A stretch of 50,364 nt of DNA from Obelidium mucronatum (taxonomy: Eukaryota; Chytridiomycota; Chytridiomycetes; Chytridiales; Chytriomycetaceae): the NCBI GenBank assembly GCA_025765595.1, contig JAIVFH010000208.1:1-50364 (forward strand), in the 5' to 3' direction. The notes below the pieces were generated by a model. The model was not told the DNA's origin. It saw nothing but the letters and a program-made list of their open reading frames with translations, and did no database searches. Every line of letters begins with the position of its first letter. The stretch's first letter is position 1. Below, one piece after another: positions 29,600-39,067 of the stretch. A program made the position numbers and the translations under genes.

Positions 29600-30684
29600 C
29601 TCTTCGTATTCCTCCTCAGTTTCCAATTCATATCCCAGATAGTCGAATTGTGTTTCCTCTCCAGGTTCGATGTAGAAATGCTCTAAATTGATGGTTGCAC
29701 CTACGAAGGCTGGCGCAATGAGGTCCGACGTGAATTCAGACAAGTCAAAAGTTGAGACCACAGGAATATGGTATAGATCGATCATGCCGAGAAGCAAGTG
29801 GTACAATGTTGGAGGAACTGAAAATATCATCATATCGCATTCCCATATTGCCCCGGCGGTTGTGGTAAAACCACATTGTGTAGTCGCCCGCTCGGAACAG
29901 ATTACAGTAACGGAAGGAATCAAGAAGGATATGCGAAAGGTTATTGAACCAATCGCGTTCAGGCGGGCGGAATCCAGAACTGATCATTAGAATAACATCA
30001 CAGTGAATATCCAGATGTGTCCCAGTAACGTTGAAGTCTGCCCTAACTATCACCGAGAATCCATCGTCCTGTAGCTGTGCGACACGCTTCTCGAAGGCCG
30101 TTTGAATCGCATATTTCGTTGTTGCGACTGGCGTTGGGAAAATAAGCCGAAACCAACACCAGTTCCCCGAAATGCAACTCAATGTAACAACCTTCCATGT
30201 CGGCGACGTTCCAACTAGGGAAAGTTTCGAAGAGGGCAGTTGGTGTTTGTTGAAACAAGGATTGATGGACTAAAATAGCGACCCCATTTGATCCGAGGCC
30301 ACGTTGGAGCTGCTCGTGCGGAAATTCTGACGTATAGAAGTCGTGGGTTTGGTAGACGGCGTAGTCCGTGATGTTGGGGTGTTCAAGGATGTCGGAGAAT
30401 GACTTGCGACCGAACCGAGTTTCTTGGAGAAAGACGACGTCGGCGGCTGTTTTTGAGACATCTGACATTTTAGCGAAAGCATTTCGAGTAGAGTTTTGAT
30501 TCCAGGACCAGAACGTGACGTTACTGACGTCGACGTTGAGATCCCAAGTCCACGAAGTGGTGGGAGCGATCTGATCGCTGTGGTTTAGAGACATGATCGG
30601 GAGAGTTAATTTGCTGTTTGATCCAGAATAGGACGGTTTGTTTTTTGTTGTTGATCGTTCGTTGTTTTTGGGCAGAATTGTCAA
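29600..30684 (-). pseudogene. Exonuclease III/AP endonuclease-like (EEP) domain upstream of Gypsy RT
   Basis: The EEP nuclease family cuts DNA at abasic sites or, in LINEs, at target sites (family knowledge). Visible in order: VTFWSWNQNSTRNAF (WNxNxxR), ADVVFLQETRFGRKSF (LQE), GLGSNGVAILVH, GCYIELHFGELVLVSAYFP, VIVRADFNVTGTHLDIH (DFN), PPERDWFNNLSH, LLDSFRYCNL, YTMWFYHNRRGNMGMRYDDI, and SDLIAPAFVGATINL, where the usual SDH has Leu for His. Frames change near 30135 and 29845. The likely start is 30594, or 30684. The C-terminal frame runs on without a stop into the polyprotein linker (ETEEEYEETRSRL). It could be a fused retroelement domain or a captured APE2-like gene. No retroviral-type protease was recognised nearby. 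Confidence 0.72.
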
Positions 30685-30757
30685 ATCTTTATTTTTCCTC
30701 GACCTACAAAATAAATATTAAATGAAACAATTGAAAAGTTAAATAATGAAACTGCCT

Positions 30758-31255
30758 CTAAAGTCTAAATAAACTGAACGACTGCAACAAACTCCCTAAC
30801 AAACCACCAGCCCACGGCAAAATCATCAAATCATCGCTTTCCGCATTCGGCTTCTTCTGCGGCTCGACAATGTTTCTTGTACTGGAATAACTGACAGTTT
30901 GATACTGGACACTGAGCTTTCCGTCTTGCGAGGTGAGTTTGGTCCACATGTTACCTCTAGAATCCCAAGTCGAAGTCGCGCGTGTCGAAGCGATGAACGG
31001 CATTCCGAAAAGAAGAGCAAACGGAGTCTTTTCACCACAAGGACAGATCCAGACTTTCTGCTTAGCTTCAAGCTTTCCTTCAAGACCAACACAGGCATCA
31101 CGAATCAAGCCGTATAACTGATTTCTTCCACCACCAGCGTTTGTCATCCAAAACTGACAACTCCTGTCCCACTCACTCAAAGTGGCCTGGCGCTGCTTCA
31201 TTCCAATATAGATTGAAACAAGCCAAATGAATGGTACTGCATCGCAATCAGCCAT
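30758..31255 (-). CDS. Array-borne ORF, 165 aa, copy 1 (unknown)
   Basis: Not recognised. It starts MADCDAVPFIWLVSIYIGMK, with ATG preceded by CAATC, and ends SLLQSFSLFRL. Notable are an aromatic/glycine-rich stretch (SCQFWMTNAGGGRNQLYGL), a Cys pair KVWICPCGEK and a mixed tail. No signal peptide beyond a weak N-terminal hydrophobic run, and no known catalytic motif. The frame is open in four of five copies, and the Cys varies to Arg (CPRGEK) in copies 2, 4 and 5. Recent duplication alone could explain conservation, so coding status is uncertain. Confidence 0.4.
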   Translation of the reverse strand: MADCDAVPFIWLVSIYIGMKQRQATLSEWDRSCQFWMTNAGGGRNQLYGLIRDACVGLEGKLEAKQKVWICPCGEKTPFALLFGMPFIASTRATSTWDSRGNMWTKLTSQDGKLSVQYQTVSYSSTRNIVEPQKKPNAESDDLMILPWAGGLLGSLLQSFSLFRL

Positions 31256-31257
31256 GA

Positions 31258-31460
31258 TTGACTTGTTGCTAGCTTTGTAGTGTCCCCATAGCGAGCCGGA
31301 CCTTGGGAACTGCTAACAGGCCGCTTAGCAGGCCACTCGCAACCTGTGGGCAACTCGCGTGCGAGCCGCTAACCAGTGGAAAGCCAGCCGCGTCGCAGTT
31401 AGTTCACAGGCCGCAAGCCAGTTGACAGCCAGTGGAGAGCCAGTTGAAAGCTAGGTTTCA
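31258..31460. repeat. GC-rich strip of degenerate CCAGT/GCCGC words in A block
   Basis: Between the two ORFs lies about 200 bp of short related words (AACAGGCCGCTTAGCAGGCC, AGCCAGTTGACAGCCAGTGG, AGCCAGTTGAAAGC). It contrasts with the AT-rich DNA that follows and is present in all A blocks with one A/G variant (GGAGAGCC or GGAAAGCC). It could be the upstream region of the 165-aa ORF; function unknown. Confidence 0.6.
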
Positions 31461-31595
31461 AAAAAGGTAAGAAACAATGTGCAGAAAAGTTTTAAAACCA
31501 TAATATGTATTTAAAGTAATAAACAAAATCCAAAATACCAGCAGAAGTCGAAAATAACAAAATATTGAAGAAACAATAAATAACAAAAACCCCAA

Positions 31596-31955
31596 TCAGC
31601 GCCTTGCCCTCTTGCTTGCGCTTCTTTCCTGAAGCGGCTCCCGCCAATACGCCTTCTTGACATGTTGGTTGTTTGCAAAGGCCCAAACCACTGTGTACGT
31701 CTCTGGCTTGCGCTGATGGCGGCTTTGTCCAGCCTTGTAGAAGTGCAGGTGGTTGAATGATTGGATGAAGCTGCCAGAATTGTGGTTTTTGTCAGGAACA
31801 CCTGCATGGAACGCAAGCTTTTTGGTCCATTCAACAAAATGACGTTTTGCTAATTCAAAAGTAAATGTCATTCCGCTGTATGTCGCAAAGAAGCACTTGT
31901 ACTTTAAGAAGATCTGTAGCAAAATCAGAAAACGCAGATAACAATCAATAAACAT
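31596..31955 (-). CDS. Array-borne ORF, 119 aa, copy 1 (unknown, basic C-terminus)
   Basis: Not recognised. The frame has FELAKRHFVEWTKKLAFHAG, NHNSGSFIQSFNHLHFYKAG, PETYTVVWAFANNQHVKKAY and the end QERSASKRARR, which resembles a nuclear localisation signal. Its translation is the same in all five A blocks. The N-terminal part may be intron: a possible exon further upstream on minus reads LLVIALESGHAYVGLHLYNE after a TTGCTGCCTGACAG acceptor, but no in-phase splice joined them convincingly. It may be an exon of a gene trapped in the array. Confidence 0.4.
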   Translation of the reverse strand: MFIDCYLRFLILLQIFLKYKCFFATYSGMTFTFELAKRHFVEWTKKLAFHAGVPDKNHNSGSFIQSFNHLHFYKAGQSRHQRKPETYTVVWAFANNQHVKKAYWREPLQERSASKRARR

Positions 31956-32344
31956 GCAATCGACTTTTTCAGCTCCTCATTGTACAAATGGAGCCCAACG
32001 TACGCATGTCCAGACTCCAATGCAATAACAAGCAGCTGTCAGGCAGCAAAATGGGCCATGAGATCCATTCCAAAATCCGATAATATAAACAAAAAAAAGC
32101 AGTGATAATGTAAACAAAATAAAGCTGTTACAAGGTTTATTGAATGTAGAACTCAATAATCATGAAGAAGATTTTGATGTTACGCCTTTCAAGAGCAACT
32201 CAAACTTCAGAATCTCAAGCTGCCTCTCATGGGCTGCCTGAGATCTTGCTTCCTTGGCTTCTTCCCTTTCCCTTTCACGAGCCGCCTGCGCTTCTTCTCA
32301 ATTTTTGCGGCGCTCTTCAAGGTCCTACTGTCAATACAATTCAA

Positions 32345-32706
32345 ACAGAGTTGATGGTGGTCATGCTGGCCACTAAACCAAACTATGATAAACCATGCGT
32401 CACTGCAACCTAATTTCTGCTGTGCATCTGTTTGAAAGCATTGGTGCATTTTCAGAGCTTAGAATAGGATGCAGCAGGTCGCAGGTGGCCTTACTCACCA
32501 CGAGTAAAGTGGTCTGGACACAGTTGCATCATCAGCTAAGCCCTGAAACTGCAGGAATCAGGCTATTTAGTATGCATTCTGCTTGGGACAAAGTTTCAGG
32601 TCTCTAGCTCTGTGATCCATTGACTTCTGCCCTGCACAGAGTTGGTGGTGGTCATGCTGGCCACTAAACCAAACTATGATAAACCATGCGTCACTGCAAC
32701 CTAATC
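32345..32706 (+). repeat. 291-bp satellite, interval 1 (1 unit + 71 bp)
   Basis: Starts ACAGAGTTGATGGTGGTC and runs one 291-bp period plus 71 bp, ending ...AACCTAATC at the CTCT joint to A copy 2. Units contain the inverted repeat CTTTACTC/GAGTAAAG around ACCAC in many copies (CCTTACTC in this one). Confidence 0.95.
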
Positions 32707-32707
32707 T

Positions 32708-33151
32708 CTAAAGTCTAAATAAACTGAACGACTGCAACAAACTCCCTAACAAACCACCAGCCCACGGCAAAATCATCAAATCATCGCTTTCCGCATTCGG
32801 CTTCTTCTGCGGCTCGACAATGTTTCTTGTACTGGAATAACTGACAGTTTGATACTGGACACTGAGCTTTCCGTCTTGCGAGGTGAGTTTGGTCCACATG
32901 TTACCTCTAGAATCCCAAGTCGAAGTCGCGCGTGTCGAAGCGATGAACGGCATTCCGAAAAGAAGAGCAAACGGAGTCTTTTCACCACGAGGACAGATCC
33001 AGACTTTCTGCTTAGCTTCAAGCTTTCCTTCAAGACCAACACAGGCATCACGAATCAAGCCGTATAACTGATTTCTTCCACCACCAGCGTTTGTCATCCA
33101 AAACTGACAACTCCTGTCCCACTCACTCAAAGTGGCCTGGCGCTGCTTCAT
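32708..33151 (-). pseudogene. Array-borne 165-aa ORF, copy 2 (N-terminus out of frame)
   Basis: The 1-nt deletion near 33196 breaks the first 18 codons. The remainder from MKQRQATLSEWDRSCQFW is open for 147 aa with CPRGEK. Could be an assembly slip. Confidence 0.45.
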
Positions 33152-33544
33152 TCCAATATAGATTGAAACAAGCCAAATGAATGGTACTGCATCGCATCAG
33201 CCATGATTGACTTGTTGCTAGCTTTGTAGTGTCCCCATAGCGAGCCGGACCTTGGGAACTGCTAACAGGCCGCTTAGCAGGCCACTCGCAACCTGTGGGC
33301 AACTCGCGTGCGAGCCGCTAACCAGTGGAAAGCCAGCCGCGTCGCAGTTAGTTCACAGGCCGCAAGCCAGTTGACAGCCAGTGGAGAGCCAGTTGAAAGC
33401 TAGGTTTCAAAAAAGGTAAGAAACAATGTGCAGAAAAGTTTTAAAACCATAATATGTATTTAAAGTAATAAACAAAATCCAAAATACCAGCAGAAGTCGA
33501 AAATAACAAAATATTGAAGAAACAATAAATAACAAAAACCCCAA

Positions 33545-33904
33545 TCAGCGCCTTGCCCTCTTGCTTGCGCTTCTTTCCTGAAGCGGCTCCCGCCAATACG
33601 CCTTCTTGACATGTTGGTTGTTTGCAAAGGCCCAAACCACTGTGTACGTCTCTGGCTTGCGCTGATGGCGGCTTTGTCCAGCCTTGTAGAAGTGCAGGTG
33701 GTTGAATGATTGGATGAAGCTGCCAGAATTGTGGTTTTTGTCAGGAACACCTGCATGGAACGCAAGCTTTTTGGTCCATTCAACAAAATGACGTTTTGCT
33801 AATTCAAAAGTAAATGTCATTCCGCTGTATGTCGCAAAGAAGCACTTGTACTTTAAGAAGATCTGTAGCAAAATCAGAAAACGCAGATAACAATCAATAA
33901 ACAT
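33545..33904 (-). CDS. Array-borne 119-aa ORF, copy 2
   Basis: Same translation as copy 1 (31596-31955); unknown function. Confidence 0.38.
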   Translation of the reverse strand: MFIDCYLRFLILLQIFLKYKCFFATYSGMTFTFELAKRHFVEWTKKLAFHAGVPDKNHNSGSFIQSFNHLHFYKAGQSRHQRKPETYTVVWAFANNQHVKKAYWREPLQERSASKRARR

Positions 33905-34293
33905 GCAATCGACTTTTTCAGCTCCTCATTGTACAAATGGAGCCCAACGTACGCATGTCCAGACTCCAATGCAATAACAAGCAGCTGTCAGGCAGCAAAA
34001 TGGGCCATGAGATCCATTCCAAAATCCGATAATATAAACAAAAAAAAGCAGTGATAATGTAAACAAAATAAAGCTGTTACAAGGTTTATTGAATGTAGAA
34101 CTCAATAATCATGAAGAAGATTTTGATGTTACGCCTTTCAAGAGCAACTCAAACTTCAGAATCTCAAGCTGCCTCTCATGGGCTGCCTGAGATCTTGCTT
34201 CCTTGGCTTCTTCCCTTTCCCTTTCACGAGCCGCCTGCGCTTCTTCTCAATTTTTGCGGCGCTCTTCAAGGTCCTACTGTCAATACAATTCAA

Positions 34294-34946
34294 ACAGAGT
34301 TGATGGTGGTCATGCTGGCCACTAAACCAAACTATGATAAACCATGCGTCACTGCAACCTAATTTCTGCTGTGCATCTGTTTGAAAGCATTGGTGCATTT
34401 TCAGAGCTTAGAATAGGATGCAGCAGGTCGCAGGTGGCCTTACTCACCACGAGTAAAGTGGTCTGGACACAGTTGCATCATCAGCTAAGCCCTGAAACTG
34501 CAGGAATCAGGCTATTTAGTATGCATTCTGCTTGGGACAAAGTTTCAGGTCTCTAGCTCTGTGATCCATTGACTTCTGCCCTGCACAGAGTTGGTGGTGG
34601 TCATGCTGGCCACTAAACCAAACTATGATAAACCATGCGTCACTGCAACCTAATCTCTGCTGTGCATCTGTTTGAAAGCATTGATGCATTTTCAGAGCTT
34701 AGAATGGGATGCAGCAGGTCACAGGTGGCCTTACTCACCACGAGTAAAGTGGTCTGGATGCAGTTGCATCATCAGCTAAGCCTTGAAACTGCAGGAATCA
34801 GGCTATTTAGTATGCATTCTGCTTGGGACAAAGTTTCAGGTCTCTAGCTCTGTGATCCATTGACTTCTGCCCTGCACAGAGTTGGTGGTGGTCATGCTGG
34901 CCACTAAACCAAACTATGATAAACCATGCGTCACTGCAACCTAATC
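34294..34946 (+). repeat. 291-bp satellite, interval 2 (2 units + 71 bp)
   Basis: 653 bp = 2 x 291 + 71. The second unit differs at scattered sites (for example GATGCATTTTCAG and GGATGCAGTTGCATC). Confidence 0.95.
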
Positions 34947-34947
34947 T

Positions 34948-35445
34948 CTAAAGTCTAAATAAACTGAACGACTGCAACAAACTCCCTAACAAACCACCAG
35001 CCCACGGCAAAATCATCAAATCATCGCTTTCCGCATTCGGCTTCTTCTGCGGCTCGACAATGTTTCTTGTACTGGAATAACTGACAGTTTGATACTGGAC
35101 ACTGAGCTTTCCGTCTTGCGAGGTGAGTTTGGTCCACATGTTACCTCTAGAATCCCAAGTCGAAGTCGCGCGTGTCGAAGCGATGAACGGCATTCCGAAA
35201 AGAAGAGCAAACGGAGTCTTTTCACCACAAGGACAGATCCAGACTTTCTGCTTAGCTTCAAGCTTTCCTTCAAGACCAACACAGGCATCACGAATCAAGC
35301 CGTATAACTGATTTCTTCCACCACCAGCGTTTGTCATCCAAAACTGACAACTCCTGTCCCACTCACTCAAAGTGGCCTGGCGCTGCTTCATTCCAATATA
35401 GATTGAAACAAGCCAAATGAATGGTACTGCATCGCAATCAGCCAT
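34948..35445 (-). CDS. Array-borne 165-aa ORF, copy 3
   Basis: Open over all 165 codons, same protein as copy 1. Unknown function. Confidence 0.4.
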   Translation of the reverse strand: MADCDAVPFIWLVSIYIGMKQRQATLSEWDRSCQFWMTNAGGGRNQLYGLIRDACVGLEGKLEAKQKVWICPCGEKTPFALLFGMPFIASTRATSTWDSRGNMWTKLTSQDGKLSVQYQTVSYSSTRNIVEPQKKPNAESDDLMILPWAGGLLGSLLQSFSLFRL

Positions 35446-35785
35446 GATTGACTTGTTGCTAGCTTTGTAGTGTCCCCATAGCGAGCCGGACCTTGGGAAC
35501 TGCTAACAGGCCGCTTAGCAGGCCACTCGCAACCTGTGGGCAACTCGCGTGCGAGCCGCTAACCAGTGGAAAGCCAGCCGCGTCGCAGTTAGTTCACAGG
35601 CCGCAAGCCAGTTGACAGCCAGTGGAGAGCCAGTTGAAAGCTAGGTTTCAAAAAAGGTAAGAAACAATGTGCAGAAAAGTTTTAAAACCATAATATGTAT
35701 TTAAAGTAATAAACAAAATCCAAAATACCAGCAGAAGTCGAAAATAACAAAATATTGAAGAAACAATAAATAACAAAAACCCCAA

Positions 35786-36145
35786 TCAGCGCCTTGCCCT
35801 CTTGCTTGCGCTTCTTTCCTGAAGCGGCTCCCGCCAATACGCCTTCTTGACATGTTGGTTGTTTGCAAAGGCCCAAACCACTGTGTACGTCTCTGGCTTG
35901 CGCTGATGGCGGCTTTGTCCAGCCTTGTAGAAGTGCAGGTGGTTGAATGATTGGATGAAGCTGCCAGAATTGTGGTTTTTGTCAGGAACACCTGCATGGA
36001 ACGCAAGCTTTTTGGTCCATTCAACAAAATGACGTTTTGCTAATTCAAAAGTAAATGTCATTCCGCTGTATGTCGCAAAGAAGCACTTGTACTTTAAGAA
36101 GATCTGTAGCAAAATCAGAAAACGCAGATAACAATCAATAAACAT
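35786..36145 (-). CDS. Array-borne 119-aa ORF, copy 3
   Basis: Same translation as copy 1; unknown function. Confidence 0.38.
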   Translation of the reverse strand: MFIDCYLRFLILLQIFLKYKCFFATYSGMTFTFELAKRHFVEWTKKLAFHAGVPDKNHNSGSFIQSFNHLHFYKAGQSRHQRKPETYTVVWAFANNQHVKKAYWREPLQERSASKRARR

Positions 36146-36535
36146 GCAATCGACTTTTTCAGCTCCTCATTGTACAAATGGAGCCCAACGTACGCATGTC
36201 CAGACTCCAATGCAATAACAAGCAGCTGTCAGGCAGCAAAATGGGCCATGAGATCCATTCCAAAATCCGATAATATAAACAAAAAAAAAGCAGTGATAAT
36301 GTAAACAAAATAAAGCTGTTACAAGGTTTATTGAATGTAGAACTCAATAATCATGAAGAAGATTTTGATGTTACGCCTTTCAAGAGCAACTCAAACTTCA
36401 GAATCTCAAGCTGCCTCTCATGGGCTGCCTGAGATCTTGCTTCCTTGGCTTCTTCCCTTTCCCTTTCACGAGCCGCCTGCGCTTCTTCTCAATTTTTGCG
36501 GCGCTCTTCAAGGTCCTACTGTCAATACAATTCAA

Positions 36536-37479
36536 ACAGAGTTGATGGTGGTCATGCTGGCCACTAAACCAAACTATGATAAACCATGCGTCACTGCAAC
36601 CTAATTTCTGCTGTGCATCTGTTTGAAAGCATTGGTGCATTTTCAGAGCTTAGAATAGGATGCAGCAGGTCGCAGGTGGCCTTACTCACCACGAGTAAAG
36701 TGGTCTGGACACAGTTGCATCATCAGCTAAGCCCTGAAACTGCAGGAATCAGGCTATTTAGTATGCATTCTGCTTGGGACAAAGTTTCAGGTCTCTAGCT
36801 CTGTGATCCATTGACTTCTGCCCTGCACAGAGTTGGTGGTGGTCATGCTGGCCACTAAACCAAACTATGATAAACCATGCGTCACTGCAACCTAATCTCT
36901 GCTGTGCATCTGTTTGAAAGCATTGGTGCATTTTCAGAGCTTAGAATGGGATGCAGCAGGTCACAGGTGGCCTTACTCACCACGAGTAAAGTGGTCTGGA
37001 TGCAGTTGCATCATCAGCTAAGCCTTGAAACTGCAGGAATCAGGCTATTTAGTATGCATTCTGCTTGGGACAAAGTTTCAGGTCTCTAGCTCTGTGATCC
37101 ATTGACTTCTGCCCTGCACAGAGTTGGTGGTGGTCATGCTGGCCACTAAACCAAACTATGATAAACCATGCGTCACTGCAACCTAATCTCTGCTGTGCAT
37201 CTGTTTGAAAGCATTGGTGCATTTTCAGAGCTTAGAATGGGATGCAGCAGGTCACAGGTGGCCTTACTCACCACGAGTAAAGTGGTCTGGATGCAGTTGC
37301 ATCATCAGCTAAGCCTTGAAACTGCAGGAATCAGGCTATTTAGTATGCATTCTGCTTGGGACAAAGTTTCAGGTCTCTAGCTCTGTGATCCATTGACTTC
37401 TGCCCTGCACAGAGTTGGTGGTGGTCATGCTGGCCACTAAACCAAACTATGATAAACCATGCGTCACTGCAACCTAATC
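36536..37479 (+). repeat. 291-bp satellite, interval 3 (3 units + 71 bp)
   Basis: 944 bp = 3 x 291 + 71. Units 2 and 3 are virtually identical to each other, as after a recent one-unit duplication. Confidence 0.95.
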
Positions 37480-37480
37480 T

Positions 37481-37978
37481 CTAAAGTCTAAATAAACTGA
37501 ACGACTGCAACAAACTCCCTAACAAACCACCAGCCCACGGCAAAATCATCAAATCATCGCTTTCCGCATTCGGCTTCTTCTGCGGCTCGACAATGTTTCT
37601 TGTACTGGAATAACTGACAGTTTGATACTGGACACTGAGCTTTCCGTCTTGCGAGGTGAGTTTGGTCCACATGTTACCTCTAGAATCCCAAGTCGAAGTC
37701 GCGCGTGTCGAAGCGATGAACGGCATTCCGAAAAGAAGAGCAAACGGAGTCTTTTCACCACGAGGACAGATCCAGACTTTCTGCTTAGCTTCAAGCTTTC
37801 CTTCAAGACCAACACAGGCATCACGAATCAAGCCGTATAACTGATTTCTTCCACCACCAGCGTTTGTCATCCAAAACTGACAACTCCTGTCCCACTCACT
37901 CAAAGTGGCCTGGCGCTGCTTCATTCCAATATAGATTGAAACAAGCCAAATGAATGGTACTGCATCGCAATCAGCCAT
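37481..37978 (-). CDS. Array-borne 165-aa ORF, copy 4
   Basis: Fully open, CPRGEK variant. Unknown function. Confidence 0.4.
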   Translation of the reverse strand: MADCDAVPFIWLVSIYIGMKQRQATLSEWDRSCQFWMTNAGGGRNQLYGLIRDACVGLEGKLEAKQKVWICPRGEKTPFALLFGMPFIASTRATSTWDSRGNMWTKLTSQDGKLSVQYQTVSYSSTRNIVEPQKKPNAESDDLMILPWAGGLLGSLLQSFSLFRL

Positions 37979-38318
37979 GATTGACTTGTTGCTAGCTTTG
38001 TAGTGTCCCCATAGCGAGCCGGACCTTGGGAACTGCTAACAGGCCGCTTAGCAGGCCACTCGCAACCTGTGGGCAACTCGCGTGCGAGCCGCTAACCAGT
38101 GGAAAGCCAGCCGCGTCGCAGTTAGTTCACAGGCCGCAAGCCAGTTGACAGCCAGTGGAAAGCCAGTTGAAAGCTAGGTTTCAAAAAAGGTAAGAAACAA
38201 TGTGCAGAAAAGTTTTAAAACCATAATATGTATTTAAAGTAATAAACAAAATCCAAAATACCAGCAGAAGTCGAAAATAACAAAATATTGAAGAAACAAT
38301 AAATAACAAAAACCCCAA

Positions 38319-38678
38319 TCAGCGCCTTGCCCTCTTGCTTGCGCTTCTTTCCTGAAGCGGCTCCCGCCAATACGCCTTCTTGACATGTTGGTTGTTTGCA
38401 AAGGCCCAAACCACTGTGTACGTCTCTGGCTTGCGCTGATGGCGGCTTTGTCCAGCCTTGTAGAAGTGCAGGTGGTTGAATGATTGGATGAAGCTGCCAG
38501 AATTGTGGTTTTTGTCAGGAACACCTGCATGGAACGCAAGCTTTTTGGTCCATTCAACAAAATGACGTTTTGCTAATTCAAAAGTAAATGTCATTCCGCT
38601 GTATGTCGCAAAGAAGCACTTGTACTTTAAGAAGATCTGTAGCAAAATCAGAAAACGCAGATAACAATCAATAAACAT
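38319..38678 (-). CDS. Array-borne 119-aa ORF, copy 4
   Basis: Same translation as copy 1; unknown function. Confidence 0.38.
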   Translation of the reverse strand: MFIDCYLRFLILLQIFLKYKCFFATYSGMTFTFELAKRHFVEWTKKLAFHAGVPDKNHNSGSFIQSFNHLHFYKAGQSRHQRKPETYTVVWAFANNQHVKKAYWREPLQERSASKRARR

Positions 38679-39067
38679 GCAATCGACTTTTTCAGCTCCT
38701 CATTGTACAAATGGAGCCCAACGTACGCATGTCCAGACTCCAATGCAATAACAAGCAGCTGTCAGGCAGCAAAATGGGCCATGAGATCCATTCCAAAATC
38801 CGATAATATAAACAAAAAAAAGCAGTGATAATGTAAACAAAATAAAGCTGTTACAAGGTTTATTGAATGTAGAACTCAATAATCATGAAGAAGATTTTGA
38901 TGTTACGCCTTTCAAGAGCAACTCAAACTTCAGAATCTCAAGCTGCCTCTCATGGGCTGCCTGAGATCTTGCTTCCTTGGCTTCTTCCCTTTCCCTTTCA
39001 CGAGCCGCCTGCGCTTCTTCTCAATTTTTGCGGCGCTCTTCAAGGTCCTACTGTCAATACAATTCAA

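Larger units (their letters stand above)
23254..30756. mobile_element. Rearranged Ty3/Gypsy-type LTR retrotransposon
   Basis: 5' LTR and gag lie on plus (23254-24412). The 3' LTR (24803-25068) and the pol ORFs (25322 to about 30684) lie on minus. The target duplication CCAG and the two halves of one M element flank the outer LTR ends, which identifies the original insertion. An inversion with breakpoints about 24.41-24.51 kb and 29.8-30.76 kb explains the current order. The element contains several frame slips and a P-family insertion in integrase. Confidence 0.7.
30757..32344. repeat. A block, copy 1 (1588 bp)
   Basis: First of five nearly identical 1.59-kb blocks. It begins TCTAAAGTCTAAATAAACTG and ends CTGTCAATACAATTCAA. 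Each block carries two minus ORFs of 165 and 119 aa, a GC-rich repeat-like strip, and a degenerate coiled-coil exon on minus (AARERERE, KEARSQAAHERQLEILKFEL, end near 32165, one stop). This copy is preceded by unique DNA (CTGCC then TCTAAAG); all others are preceded by satellite. Confidence 0.95.
32707..34293. repeat. A block, copy 2 (1587 bp)
   Basis: Near-identical to copy 1. It lacks one A (GCATCGCATCAG versus GCATCGCAATCAG) at about 33196, which puts the MADCDAV start of the 165-aa ORF out of frame. Confidence 0.95.
34947..36535. repeat. A block, copy 3 (1589 bp)
   Basis: As copy 1, with one extra A in the run near 36281-36289. CPCGEK variant in the 165-aa ORF. Confidence 0.95.
37480..39067. 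repeat. A block, copy 4 (1588 bp)
   Basis: Near-identical to the others. Carries the GGAAAGCC variant in the GC-rich strip, shared with copy 5. Confidence 0.95.

Noticed and set aside
30724..30745. Short match ATTGAAAAGTTAAATAA to the Gypsy LTR near the array edge
   Set aside because: 17 bp of AT-rich sequence is too little to call an LTR remnant.
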